From the NCBI RefSeq assembly GCF_018138715.1, contig NZ_JAGSHX010000006.1:9424001-9488000 (forward strand): a stretch of DNA of 64,000 nt, read 5' to 3'. The position numbers and the translations under genes were made by a program. Shown in pieces: positions 38,822-46,927 of the stretch (its first letter is position 1; every line of letters begins with the position of its first letter). The notes beneath the pieces are model-generated. The model was not told the DNA's origin, made no database searches, and was given only the letters and a program-made list of their open reading frames with translations. Source of the DNA: Streptomyces asiaticus (GTDB lineage Bacteria > Actinomycetota > Actinomycetes > Streptomycetales > Streptomycetaceae).

Positions 38822-39180
38822 CCGAGAACACGAGCGAGAACCCCACGCCGGGCAGCCCGTCGGAGACGGCGGTGCCCTGGGGCGACCGACTGCCGGTGGA
38901 GCAGGCCAAGGAGTGGGAGGCGGTCAGGCCCGGCACGGTGGAGTGGATGCTCACCGAGCTCCAGCGCGAGCGCGAGCACCGCCGCCGCATGGACTGGGTC
39001 CACACGGGGCTCCAGGCGTTCGGCTCGCTGCTGGGCGCGGGCACGGTCGTGGCGTACATCTGGGTGGCCACGTACTTCCTCGCCCATGACGCCGCCACCC
39101 AGGGCGCGGCCATCCTCGGCGGCGGCACGGCCGCCCTGGTCGGGGGGTTCCTCGGCAAGCGCTACGGCGACCGGCGCTGA
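38818..39180 (+). CDS. Small two-helix membrane protein coupled to the kinase
   Basis: The 120-residue protein has a hydrophilic N-terminal half with WMLTELQREREHRRRMDWVH, an amphipathic and possibly coiled helix. Two membrane helices follow (AFGSLLGAGTVVAYIWVATY and QGAAILGGGTAALVGGFLGK). GTG 38818 overlaps the kinase stop by 4 nt, so the pair is translated together. It may anchor, regulate or be a substrate of the kinase. No family recognised. Confidence 0.75.
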   Translation: MTENTSENPTPGSPSETAVPWGDRLPVEQAKEWEAVRPGTVEWMLTELQREREHRRRMDWVHTGLQAFGSLLGAGTVVAYIWVATYFLAHDAATQGAAILGGGTAALVGGFLGKRYGDRR

Positions 39181-39315
39181 TCCGGGGAGCCGCGGTCCGC
39201 CCCACCGGGATCCGCCGCTCCGTCCGGGGAGTGAGCAGGACGCCGCTTCCTTACGTATGAGGGGGTGGGCCTTCGCCGTCCGAGGCCCCCGGCTGGATCG
39301 ACGTAAGGAGACAGG

Positions 39316-40632
39316 GTGGTGAAGCACATGCGGCGCGGCGTGCGCCGGGTCGTGCGGTTCGCGGCTGTCGGGGCACTGGTCTGTGGCGGGGTGATGGTCT
39401 CTCAGGCCGGGCCGGGCGGATCGGCCCATGGGACGACCGGGAGCGACGGTCCGAGAGCCCTGAGCGCGGACCGGACGGGCGATGTGGGCGGACGCCTGGT
39501 GTCCGCGCTCGGCGCCTCCCGTACGGCGGGCAACTGGATCGGGGCCGACGGCCGCCCGGTGGTCGCGGTGACGGACGACACGGCGGCGGACGAGGTCAGC
39601 CGGGCCGGGGCCACCGCCAAACGGGTGCGCTACAGCATGGCGGACCTGGACTCCGCGACCGAGAAGCTGCGCTCGGCGCCCCGGGTGGCGGGCACCGCCT
39701 GGATGGTGGACCCCAAGTCCAACCAGGTGGTCCTGGTCGGCGACAGCACCGTCTCCACCGCCCGCTGGTCGAAGATGAAGGACCTCGCCGCGGAGGTGGG
39801 CGGCACGGTGCGCGCCCAGCGGACGGAGGGCTCCTTCACCACCAGAACCGCCGGTGCCTCGCCCATGTTCACCAACGGCAGCCGCTGCTCGGCCGGTTTC
39901 AACGTCACCAACGGCCAGACCGGTTTCATCCTGACGGCTGGACACTGCGGCCCCAACGGCACCCCCTGGTTCACCGACGGCACCGGCTCCACCCGCATCG
40001 GCACCACGGTCCAGAGCAGCTTCCCCGGCAATGACTTCTCGCTGATCCGCTACGACAACGCCGCACTCGACCAGAACAGCGTGGTCAACGTCGGTGGCGG
40101 CCAGACGGTGCGGGTCACCGGTGTGGCCGATCCGGTCGTGGGCCAGGAGGTGTTCCGCAGCGGCAGCACCACCGGGCTGCGCTCGGGCAAGGTGACCGGG
40201 CTCAACGCCACGGTCAACTACCCCGAGGGCACGGTCACCGGGCTGGTCCAGACCACCGTGTGCGCCGAGCCCGGCGACAGCGGGGGGCCGCTCTTCGCCC
40301 AGGGCGTGGCGCTCGGCGTCACCTCCGGCGGCAGCGGCGACTGCGACCGGGGCGGGGTGACCTTCTTCCAGCCCGTGACCAAGGCGCTGACCGCGCTCGG
40401 GGTGTCCATCCCGGGAGCCAAGGCCCAGAGCCCCAACCCGGCCATCGCCTCCGGCGCCGCCGGGAGTTCGGGGGGCGACGGCGTCTCGACGCTCGACGAC
40501 GTCGTGGCGTACGCCCAGAACTTCGGGCCCGGTCTGGTGGTCATCGTGGTGGGGTTCGTGGGGCTGCTGTCCACGCTGACCATCCGGCCGCGGCGGCGCC
40601 GCTACCGCGGCTACTCCACCGGCTGGGGGTGA
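39316..40632 (+). CDS. Streptogrisin-like S1 serine protease with pro-domain and C-terminal anchor
   Basis: The 438-residue precursor has an export signal (VRFAAVGALVCGGVMVSQAG), a pro-region of about 140 residues and an S1 catalytic domain. Catalytic His is in FILTAGHCGPNG, Asp in GNDFSLIRYDN and Ser in CAEPGDSGGPLFAQG. The last part has a helix (GLVVIVVGFVGLLSTLTI) followed by RPRRRRYRGY, so the mature enzyme may stay on the membrane. GTG 39316 has AAGGAG six nt upstream. It is closely related to the protease at 57621-58856, which lacks this anchor. Confidence 0.9.
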   Translation: MVKHMRRGVRRVVRFAAVGALVCGGVMVSQAGPGGSAHGTTGSDGPRALSADRTGDVGGRLVSALGASRTAGNWIGADGRPVVAVTDDTAADEVSRAGATAKRVRYSMADLDSATEKLRSAPRVAGTAWMVDPKSNQVVLVGDSTVSTARWSKMKDLAAEVGGTVRAQRTEGSFTTRTAGASPMFTNGSRCSAGFNVTNGQTGFILTAGHCGPNGTPWFTDGTGSTRIGTTVQSSFPGNDFSLIRYDNAALDQNSVVNVGGGQTVRVTGVADPVVGQEVFRSGSTTGLRSGKVTGLNATVNYPEGTVTGLVQTTVCAEPGDSGGPLFAQGVALGVTSGGSGDCDRGGVTFFQPVTKALTALGVSIPGAKAQSPNPAIASGAAGSSGGDGVSTLDDVVAYAQNFGPGLVVIVVGFVGLLSTLTIRPRRRRYRGYSTGWG

Positions 40633-40748
40633 GAGCCTGTGTCATATCCCCGGCCGGGCGTGCGACGCCTGGCACGCTCCCCCAGCTACCGCTGGGAGGT
40701 GCCCCCTGACGCCGCACGCTGATCCGGCCGGGGATATGACACAGGCTC
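40633..40748. repeat. 116-bp MITE-like palindromic element with 25-bp perfect terminal inverted repeats
   Basis: GAGCCTGTGTCATATCCCCG and five more bases (40633-40657) are repeated exactly in reverse at 40724-40748. The interior holds the 30-bp palindrome also present at 25328-25357 and an imperfect continuation of the stem. The left end abuts the TGA of the protease, and the right end supplies part of the TAG of the convergent SMP-30-like gene. No target-site duplication is clear. It can fold into a long hairpin and may act as a terminator for both genes. Confidence 0.85.
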
Positions 40749-41758
40749 TAAGCCGCCCCGGTGGCCTCCCGGGGCGGTGGCAGCGGGCAGACCGCGATGC
40801 CCCGCTCGAGGAGGCTGCCCATGACGAGGAGGCCGCCGAGCGCACATACGCTCGTGGCCATCCGGTACGGGGTCCGGCGCCGCACCAGATGGCGGACCAC
40901 CCGGCCGTCGGGGCCGATCGCCAGGGCGCGCACCGTGCGCCGCGGCCCGGGGCGGAGCCGGGTGGCGACGGGCACCGTCGCCCTTCTGAGCGCGGCGGGC
41001 GCGCGGTGCAGCAGATCGAGGGCGGGCTCCCGCGGCGCGGCTATGGCCACCCAGATGACACCGTCGGGGCCACGGGTGAGATTGTCCGGGAAGCCCGGCA
41101 GATCACGGAGGAGAAGGTCCCGTGTTCCCGCCCGGCGGCCGGTCAGCCACAGCCGGCTGATCCGGTAGGCGCCGCTCTCGACCACGGCCACATACGACTC
41201 GTCGGCGGCGAGGGCGACCCCGTTGGCGAACCGCAGCCCGTCCAGCACCACCTCGGGCCGGCCGCCCGGCCGCAGCCGGAGCAGCTGCCCGGTGGCGGTG
41301 TTCTCCAGGATGTCGCCGAGCCAGTCCTCCAGGCCGTGGCGGCGGCTGGACACGGTGAAGTACACCGTGCCGTCCTCCGCCGTGGCGACATTGCTACAGA
41401 ACCGCAGCGGCCTGCCGTCCATCTCGTCGGCCACCACCCGTACGGACCCGTCGTCCGGCCCGACCCGCAGCAGCCCGCGCCGCGCGTCGCACACCAGCAG
41501 CCCGCCGTCGGGGCAGGGGACGAGCCCCAGCGGCCGGCCACCGGTGTGCGCGAGCACCTCGGAGCGTACGAGTTCGTGGTCCGGCGACAGCGTCAGCCGC
41601 CGGACGGCCCCGTCCGCGGTCCCGGTGAGGATCCGGCCCTCCGCGTCGACGGCGACGTGTTCCGGCCCGTGCGCCTCCGGCGCCAGGACCCGTGGACACG
41701 GCAGCGGTTCGGCCGGTACGCGGGACGGTGTCCCCGTACCGGCTCGCTCGCGCGGCAC
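40748..41758 (-). CDS. SMP-30/strictosidine-synthase-like beta-propeller protein
   Basis: About 336 residues. Propeller strands recur: GPEHVAVDAEGRILTGTADG, then PDGGLLVCDARRGLLRVG, RFCSNVATAEDGTVYFTVSS, GLRFANGVALAADESYVAVV and LPGFPDNLTRGPDGVIWVAI. The Asn/Asp positions match the calcium site of SMP-30, gluconolactonase and strictosidine-synthase-like enzymes. The end has a weak hydrophobic stretch (MATSVCALGGLLVMGSLLERG). The GTG at 41758 begins 4 nt after the stop of the membrane protein gene, so the two are an operon. Activity could be lactonase or a related esterase. Confidence 0.8.
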   Translation of the reverse strand: MPRERAGTGTPSRVPAEPLPCPRVLAPEAHGPEHVAVDAEGRILTGTADGAVRRLTLSPDHELVRSEVLAHTGGRPLGLVPCPDGGLLVCDARRGLLRVGPDDGSVRVVADEMDGRPLRFCSNVATAEDGTVYFTVSSRRHGLEDWLGDILENTATGQLLRLRPGGRPEVVLDGLRFANGVALAADESYVAVVESGAYRISRLWLTGRRAGTRDLLLRDLPGFPDNLTRGPDGVIWVAIAAPREPALDLLHRAPAALRRATVPVATRLRPGPRRTVRALAIGPDGRVVRHLVRRRTPYRMATSVCALGGLLVMGSLLERGIAVCPLPPPREATGAA

Positions 41759-41762
41759 GGGC

Positions 41763-42407
41763 TCACACCGCCTTACGGGCCTTGGCGGCCCTGAGGCACC
41801 GCCGCATCTCCTCGGCGTAGGGCAGCACCACACAGGCGCCGATGCCGAGCCCGATCGCCGCCAGATAGCGCGCGGGCAGCGGATTGTCCTTGGGCAGCAG
41901 CTTCCAGTCCTCGGGCCGGTCCCCGCCGCGCAGCGCCGCGCGGACCTGGTCCCAGTGCAGACAGCAGGTGAACGCCATCGCCGACAGCGGCAGGACCTCC
42001 AGGAAGCTGTGGATGTGCTGCTCCACCGGGCGCACCTCGCGCTCCCCGGTGGCCAGGGTCACATCCCACAGCGCGGTGGCGCCGTGGGCGACGGCCGCTC
42101 CGCCCATCACCGACAGCACCAGCGGATTGACCCGGGCCAGCAGCCCCATCGCGACGGGGACACCGGCCTCCGTCATCATCAGGGCGTGGATCGCCGACTC
42201 CTTCGTGCCCGACGTGTCCTCGATCCTGGTCCGGCGATGCATGAGCCAGTCCGCCACCGCCGGGACGAACCACAGCGGCATCACCCCGTACATCAGGAAC
42301 CGCCGGTTGGCGTCCTCGACGTCCACGGCGCCGCGCGGCACCTCCAGATCGCGTGGCCGCCGCCACCGCCGCCAGGCACGGGTCACCGGGCTACGGGAAA
42401 GAGTCAT
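41763..42407 (-). CDS. Membrane protein with conserved-looking His/Glu motifs
   Basis: The 214-residue protein has about five hydrophobic segments. The loops carry DWLMHRRTRIEDTSGTKESAI, then HALMMTEAG, and later REVRPVEQHIHSFLEVLPLS. The clustered His, Glu and Asp in these two blocks look like ligands for a di-metal centre in the membrane plane, as in membrane-bound hydroxylases and desaturases; this is inference. I do not recognise a named family. It is followed directly by the SMP-30-like gene, and the pair faces away from the GH2 gene by about 130 bp. Confidence 0.7.
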   Translation of the reverse strand: MTLSRSPVTRAWRRWRRPRDLEVPRGAVDVEDANRRFLMYGVMPLWFVPAVADWLMHRRTRIEDTSGTKESAIHALMMTEAGVPVAMGLLARVNPLVLSVMGGAAVAHGATALWDVTLATGEREVRPVEQHIHSFLEVLPLSAMAFTCCLHWDQVRAALRGGDRPEDWKLLPKDNPLPARYLAAIGLGIGACVVLPYAEEMRRCLRAAKARKAV

Positions 42408-42538
42408 CTCGCCTCCAGCACGACGTCGGAGAAGTCGGGTGCCCTCTTCGTATCGCGGACAAACGACCGCGGGAGGCTTCCACCCGTCCGGCGTGGCGCG
42501 GCTCGGCGTATGACCCGGCGGCTCACCCGCCCGCCCCC

Positions 42539-45500
42539 TCAGCCGTCACCGGCCTCGAGGGCGACGATGCGCTGGGCGCCGTTCCCCGCGCCCGGATGAC
42601 GGCTGGTGAGGTCCAGCCGCAGCCGTGCGGTGCGGACCGGGTCGAAGGTGATGACGGTCGGGGTGTCGGAGTCGGTGGCCCAGGTGATGGACGCCCCGCG
42701 CACCGGGACGTACGCGTGGCCGTTCCACGCGGACACCTCGATCGAGGCGGGCAGGGTGTGCTCGGCGTCCACGGTGAAGGACACCTCGACACGGCGCAGC
42801 CGCCGCCTCCCGCTCCAGGTCACCGAGACCCAGTCGGCCTTCCGGGCGCCGTCGAAGGCGGGAAGCAGCGCCGTCGCGGGCTTGTGGAAGGCGTTGGACC
42901 AGCCGGTGGCCGGATCGCCGTCCAGCATGGCCGAGGGCAGGGTCGTCGGCGCGCCCGAATAGCTCGCGTCGGCCAGTGGGTGATGAGGAGCGCCGGGGCC
43001 GGGATCGGGGGTGACCGGCGTGGGACGGGTGACCGGCTCCGCTGTCCCGCCGGTGGCGCGGACGGTGGCGGTGGCGGTGCGCAGCCCCGCCGAGCGGGCG
43101 GTGAGGGTCAGCGGCCCGGCCTCGGTGCCGGCGCGGACGATGGCCAGGGCCTTGCCGTGGAAGGCGGTACGGGTGCTCGCCTGGTAGCGCTCGGCGCTCT
43201 CCTGGCGGCCGTTGTCGACCCCGGCCAGGGAGCCTCCGGTGACCTTGAAGGCGATCAGATGATCGGCGTCCGGTACCACCACACCGTGGGCGTCGACGAC
43301 TTCGGCGGTCACGAAGCACAGCGAGCGGCCGTCGGCGTCGACGGTCTCGCGGTCAGGGGTGAGCCGTACGGCGTGCGGACGTCCCGCCGTGCGCAGCACA
43401 TCGGTGGCCACCACCCGGCCACCGCGCCGGGCCACGGCCTTCAACTCGCCCGGTGCGAACGGCACCTTCCAGGTGAGGTGGAGCTTTCCGGCGCTGCCGC
43501 CCGGGCTGGTGTAGCTGCCGGGGTAGGGGCCGGAGGCGACGGTCTTGTCGTCGCCGGTCGGCTCGGTGGTCTCCAGGTAGGTACGGCCGTCCGTGGTCTT
43601 CTTGGTGTCGAACTCACGGACGCCCAGCGACCGGCCGCCCAGGAACAGCTCCACCGTGGCGACGTTGGAGTAGGCCCACACCTCCACGGTCTCGCCCGGC
43701 CGGTGGCCGGTCCAGTCCATGGGGACCAGATGGACCATCGGTTCGCTCGTCCACTGGCTCTTGAAGAGGTGGTACATGTCCTTGGGGAAGCCCGCGGTGT
43801 CCACGGCGCCGAAGAACGACGCCTTCACCGGGAACACGTCGTACGGTGTGGGCTCGCCGATGTAGTCGATGCCCGACCACAGGAACTGCCCGGCGAAGAA
43901 CCTCCGGTCCCGGTCCTTCTTCAGCCCGTACTCGCCGCTCATCGTCCAGGAGGCGAGGTTGTTGTCGTAAGCGGAGGTCTGGCGCCTGCCGGGGGTGTGG
44001 TTCTCGCCCGTGTTGAGGTGTTCGGGCTCCTGATAGGCGCCGCGGGTGGAGGTTTCCGAGGACGACTCGGACTCGAAGAGGAACAGATGCGGATAGCGGG
44101 CGTGCAGGGCGTCCACCGAGGCGGCGGTGTTGTAGTTGAGGCCCAGCCCGTCCAGCTTGGCGAGCATCAGATCGGCGGGGGAGCCCTCGGCGGGCAGCGC
44201 GCGGTACTTGTCCGAGCCGATCACCACCGGCCTGGTGTCATCCGCCGCGCGCACGGCGTCGATGAGCCGCTGGGCCATCCCCAGACCCGGGGCGCTGGTG
44301 GAGTCGGGGATCTCATTGCCGATGGACCACATGACGACGGCGGGGGAGTTGCGGGCGGCGCGCACCATCTCGGTGATGTCCGCGTCGCAGTACTCGTCGA
44401 AGAAGCGCCCGTAGTCATAGGTGTTCTTGCCGGTGCGCCAGCAGTCGAACGCCTCCACCAGCATCACGATGCCGAGCCGCTCGCAGACCTCGATCAGCTC
44501 CGGCGCGGGCGGATTGTGCGAGGTGCGCAGGGCGTTGACGCCCATGCTCTTCATGATGGTCAGCTGGCGCAGCACGGCGTCGGCGTTGACGGCGGCGCCG
44601 AGCGCGCCCAGGTCGTGGTGGAGATCGACGCCCTGGAGCTTGGCGTACCGGCCGTTCAGGGAGAATCCGTGGTCGGGGTCGAAGGTGGCGTGGCGGAGCC
44701 CGAAGGGGGTGCGGTACCGGTCGACGGTGTCCTGGCCGACTCGCAGTTCGGTCTCCAGGACATAGCGCTCAGGAGTGTCGAACGACCACAGCCGCGGCCG
44801 GTCGATCCGCAGCTCCTGGGTGGCGGTACGGGTGTCACCCGCCCCGACGGTGAGGGTGGAGTGTGCCTGGACCACCATGTGCCCATCGGGGTCCTTGACC
44901 GTGGACACCACGGTCACCGGCTTCCGGCCGTCCGACTCGTTGACCACCAGCGTCCGCGCCCGCACGGTGGCATGCCCGGCGCGCAGGGTGCTGGCCAGGC
45001 CGGGGGTGGTGATGTACGTGCCCCACCGGGCGACGTGGACCGGGTCGGTGACCACGAGCCGGGCGTGGCGGTAGATGCCGCTGCCGGAGTACCAGCGGCT
45101 GCTGGGAAGCCGGTTGCGCACCTTGACGGCGAGGACGTTGGGCGTGGCGCCGTCGGTGTGGGCCACCTCGGTGAGGTCGAGGGCGAAGCCGGTGTATCCG
45201 TAGGGGTGCTCGCCCAGGAGCCGTCCGTTGCAGTACACGGACGAGTCCATGTACACGCCGTCGAATTCGACGGAGATCCGCTTGCCCTCGAGAGCGCGCG
45301 GCAGGGTGAAGCTGGTGCGGTACCAGCCGAGACCGCCGGGCAGGAAGCCGGTGCCACCGCTGGTGCCGTGGTCGGTGGTGGGGGTGAGCTCGATGCTCCA
45401 GTCGTGCGGGACCGCGACCTCGCGCCAGGCCGAGTCGTCGTACGCCGGGTCGGGGGCGTGTCCGTACGCGCCGGTCGGGTCGGTGATGCCGCCGGGGTTG

Positions 45501-45655
45501 ACGAGGGCGAAGCGCCAGCCGTCCGTGAGCGGGATGGTCCGGCCCCCCATGGCGCGGGACGCGGTGGCGGACTGGGCGGGAGCGGCCGTGACAAGTGCCC
45601 CGGCCATCGGGGCGGCGGTGCCTGCGATCAGTAACGATCTGCGAGTGACCGCCAT
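42539..45655 (-). CDS. Secreted glycoside hydrolase family 2 enzyme with C-terminal carbohydrate-binding domain
   Basis: The 1038-residue precursor has a twin-arginine signal (AVTRRSLLIAGTAAPMAGAL). Domain order follows GH2: N-terminal jelly roll (VAVPHDWSIELTPTTDHG), Ig-like domain, TIM barrel with RTSHNPPAPELIEVCERLG, acid/base Glu in VVMWSIGNEIPDS and nucleophile Glu near FLFESESSSETS. A DUF4982-type domain, a bacterial Ig-like domain and a C-terminal discoidin-type domain (about 900-1035) follow. It should cleave beta-galactosides or related sugars outside the cell. ATG 45655 has GAAGGGG upstream. The promoter region holds two inverted repeats. Confidence 0.92.
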   Translation of the reverse strand: MAVTRRSLLIAGTAAPMAGALVTAAPAQSATASRAMGGRTIPLTDGWRFALVNPGGITDPTGAYGHAPDPAYDDSAWREVAVPHDWSIELTPTTDHGTSGGTGFLPGGLGWYRTSFTLPRALEGKRISVEFDGVYMDSSVYCNGRLLGEHPYGYTGFALDLTEVAHTDGATPNVLAVKVRNRLPSSRWYSGSGIYRHARLVVTDPVHVARWGTYITTPGLASTLRAGHATVRARTLVVNESDGRKPVTVVSTVKDPDGHMVVQAHSTLTVGAGDTRTATQELRIDRPRLWSFDTPERYVLETELRVGQDTVDRYRTPFGLRHATFDPDHGFSLNGRYAKLQGVDLHHDLGALGAAVNADAVLRQLTIMKSMGVNALRTSHNPPAPELIEVCERLGIVMLVEAFDCWRTGKNTYDYGRFFDEYCDADITEMVRAARNSPAVVMWSIGNEIPDSTSAPGLGMAQRLIDAVRAADDTRPVVIGSDKYRALPAEGSPADLMLAKLDGLGLNYNTAASVDALHARYPHLFLFESESSSETSTRGAYQEPEHLNTGENHTPGRRQTSAYDNNLASWTMSGEYGLKKDRDRRFFAGQFLWSGIDYIGEPTPYDVFPVKASFFGAVDTAGFPKDMYHLFKSQWTSEPMVHLVPMDWTGHRPGETVEVWAYSNVATVELFLGGRSLGVREFDTKKTTDGRTYLETTEPTGDDKTVASGPYPGSYTSPGGSAGKLHLTWKVPFAPGELKAVARRGGRVVATDVLRTAGRPHAVRLTPDRETVDADGRSLCFVTAEVVDAHGVVVPDADHLIAFKVTGGSLAGVDNGRQESAERYQASTRTAFHGKALAIVRAGTEAGPLTLTARSAGLRTATATVRATGGTAEPVTRPTPVTPDPGPGAPHHPLADASYSGAPTTLPSAMLDGDPATGWSNAFHKPATALLPAFDGARKADWVSVTWSGRRRLRRVEVSFTVDAEHTLPASIEVSAWNGHAYVPVRGASITWATDSDTPTVITFDPVRTARLRLDLTSRHPGAGNGAQRIVALEAGDG

Positions 45656-45733
45656 CGCGATCCCCTTCTCTTCGATTGTGTGGTGTGCAAGGGCTTGTGT
45701 GGCGCGGGGCCGTTGACCGACCACAACAGCCCT

Positions 45734-45774
45734 TTGCGCAACAGATTCTGACAGTTTCAAACAGGGAACTGTCA
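45734..45774. promoter_or_regulatory. Operator-like inverted repeats in the GH2 promoter
   Basis: TGACAGTT (45749-45756) and AACTGTCA (45767-45774) form a perfect 8-bp inverted repeat with a 10-nt spacer. TTGCGCAA (45734-45741) is a short palindrome with the central CG typical of LacI-family sites. On the minus strand TTGACA and CAGAAT lie in the same stretch and could be the -35 and -10 boxes, so repression is a fair guess. Confidence 0.5.
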
Positions 45775-45821
45775 AGGGTCCCGCAGGGGGCAGGGGCCAG
45801 TCTGGTGGTGGGGCTGAGGGC

Positions 45822-46517
45822 TCAGCGTCCCAGCGCGCTGCTGTCGAGGTGGCGGAGCAGATCCGCGGGATCGCGGTAGATCTCGTCCGCGCCGGCATCC
45901 AACAGCAGCTCCGGGGGAATGCCACCGGACTGGAGCGCGATACAGCGCACCCCGGCCTTCACACACGCCACGACGTCCCACACGGTGTCACCGACGAAGA
46001 CCGCGTCCCGGGCCGGCACCCCGGCCTGCTCCAGGGCCTGCTCGACCGGATCCGGCGCGGGCTTGCCCTCCTCGACGTCGTCCGAGCTGAGCACGGTCGC
46101 GATGGCCTCGTCGGCGCCGATCGTGGCGCGCATCGCGGCCAGTTCGTCCTGCGAGGCGGAGCTGGCCAGCACCAGGTACCAGCCGCGGTCGGCAAGGGTG
46201 CGCAGCAGGTCCGGGGCGCCGTCGAGGGCGGGCAGCCGGGCGAAGTACTCCGCGTAGAGGGTCTTGTGGGCGGTGCTGATCCGCTTGTCCCCCGACCGGT
46301 CCCGGTCCTCCGGCAGCAGACGGTCCATGAGCTTGTCGGAGCTCATGCCGATGGTGTGGTGGATCTCCCGCATGCCCACCTTGTGCCCCGCCTGCCGCAT
46401 CGCTTCCCACCAGGTGACGGTGTGCAGATAGTTGGTGTCCACGAGCGTGCCGTCCACATCGAACAGCGCGGCCCGACGGCCATGGGCGTCCTGCTCCGAG
46501 GTGCGTTCGCTGCTCAT
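45822..46517 (-). CDS. HAD-family hydrolase
   Basis: The 231-residue protein has the HAD motifs in order: DVDGTLVDTNYLHTVTWWEA (nucleophile Asp), LVLASSASQDELA (motif II Ser), EEGKPAPDPVEQAL (motif III Lys) and VFVGDTVWDVVACVKAG (motif IV Asp). The helical cap with MREIHHTIGMSSDKLMDRLL places it with the phosphoglycolate phosphatase/beta-phosphoglucomutase subgroup. It should be a cytosolic phosphatase of a small sugar- or acid-phosphate. ATG 46517 is used. Confidence 0.9.
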   Translation of the reverse strand: MSSERTSEQDAHGRRAALFDVDGTLVDTNYLHTVTWWEAMRQAGHKVGMREIHHTIGMSSDKLMDRLLPEDRDRSGDKRISTAHKTLYAEYFARLPALDGAPDLLRTLADRGWYLVLASSASQDELAAMRATIGADEAIATVLSSDDVEEGKPAPDPVEQALEQAGVPARDAVFVGDTVWDVVACVKAGVRCIALQSGGIPPELLLDAGADEIYRDPADLLRHLDSSALGR

Positions 46518-46549
46518 CGTGTCTGCCCTCCCGGGAGAGTCGTACGAAC

Positions 46550-46588
46550 GACGAGGTGGCCCCCACCCGCGGCGGGGGCCACCTCGTC
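46550..46588. terminator. Hairpin terminator after the DUF6458 gene
   Basis: GACGAGGTGGCCCCC (46550-46564) pairs perfectly with GGGGGCCACCTCGTC (46574-46588), a 15-bp stem with a 9-nt loop. It separates the DUF6458 gene from the HAD gene, both on the minus strand. Confidence 0.75.
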
Positions 46589-46609
46589 GGAAAGGGGTCT
46601 GGCCGGCAC

Positions 46610-46852
46610 TCAGTAGTCGTAGTGGTGGTGCCGGTGATGGTCGGGCTCTTCGACCACCGGGGGTGCCACCGCGCCCGGCTCGACGACACGCCGGCGCTTG
46701 TAGACACTCACATACGCGCATGTGCCGATGATGCCGACTGCCATCAGAATCAGGCCGACCAGGTGGACGTTGAAGCCGTTGGCGTTCCAGTCGGTGGCGA
46801 AGGTGAGAATCCCTCCCACCGCGATCATCAAAATGCAACCGCCGAGGCCCAT
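46610..46852 (-). CDS. DUF6458-type small membrane protein
   Basis: An 80-residue protein with two hydrophobic helices (GGCILMIAVGGILTFATDW and NVHLVGLILMAVGIIGTCAY) and a cytosolic tail ending DHHRHHHYDY. The start GxGGxILMIAVGGILTFA fits DUF6458, common and uncharacterised in Streptomyces. The His-rich end may bind metal. A sigma-B-like promoter match lies about 50-75 bp upstream. It is not in an operon: a strong terminator follows. Confidence 0.85.
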   Translation of the reverse strand: MGLGGCILMIAVGGILTFATDWNANGFNVHLVGLILMAVGIIGTCAYVSVYKRRRVVEPGAVAPPVVEEPDHHRHHHYDY

Positions 46853-46902
46853 CAGTTCTGCCTCCGTACATGAGTTCGCTGTTGTGGGCTGGTCGTCACC
46901 GA

Positions 46903-46927
46903 GTACCCAGGCCCGGCGGGGCCAATC
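46903..46927 (-). promoter_or_regulatory. Possible sigma-B-type promoter of the DUF6458 gene
   Basis: On the minus strand GATT, a 15-nt spacer and GGGTAC match the Streptomyces stress-sigma consensus GNNT-N14-16-GGGTAY completely. The distance to ATG 46852 leaves a leader of about 45 nt. Confidence 0.45.
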
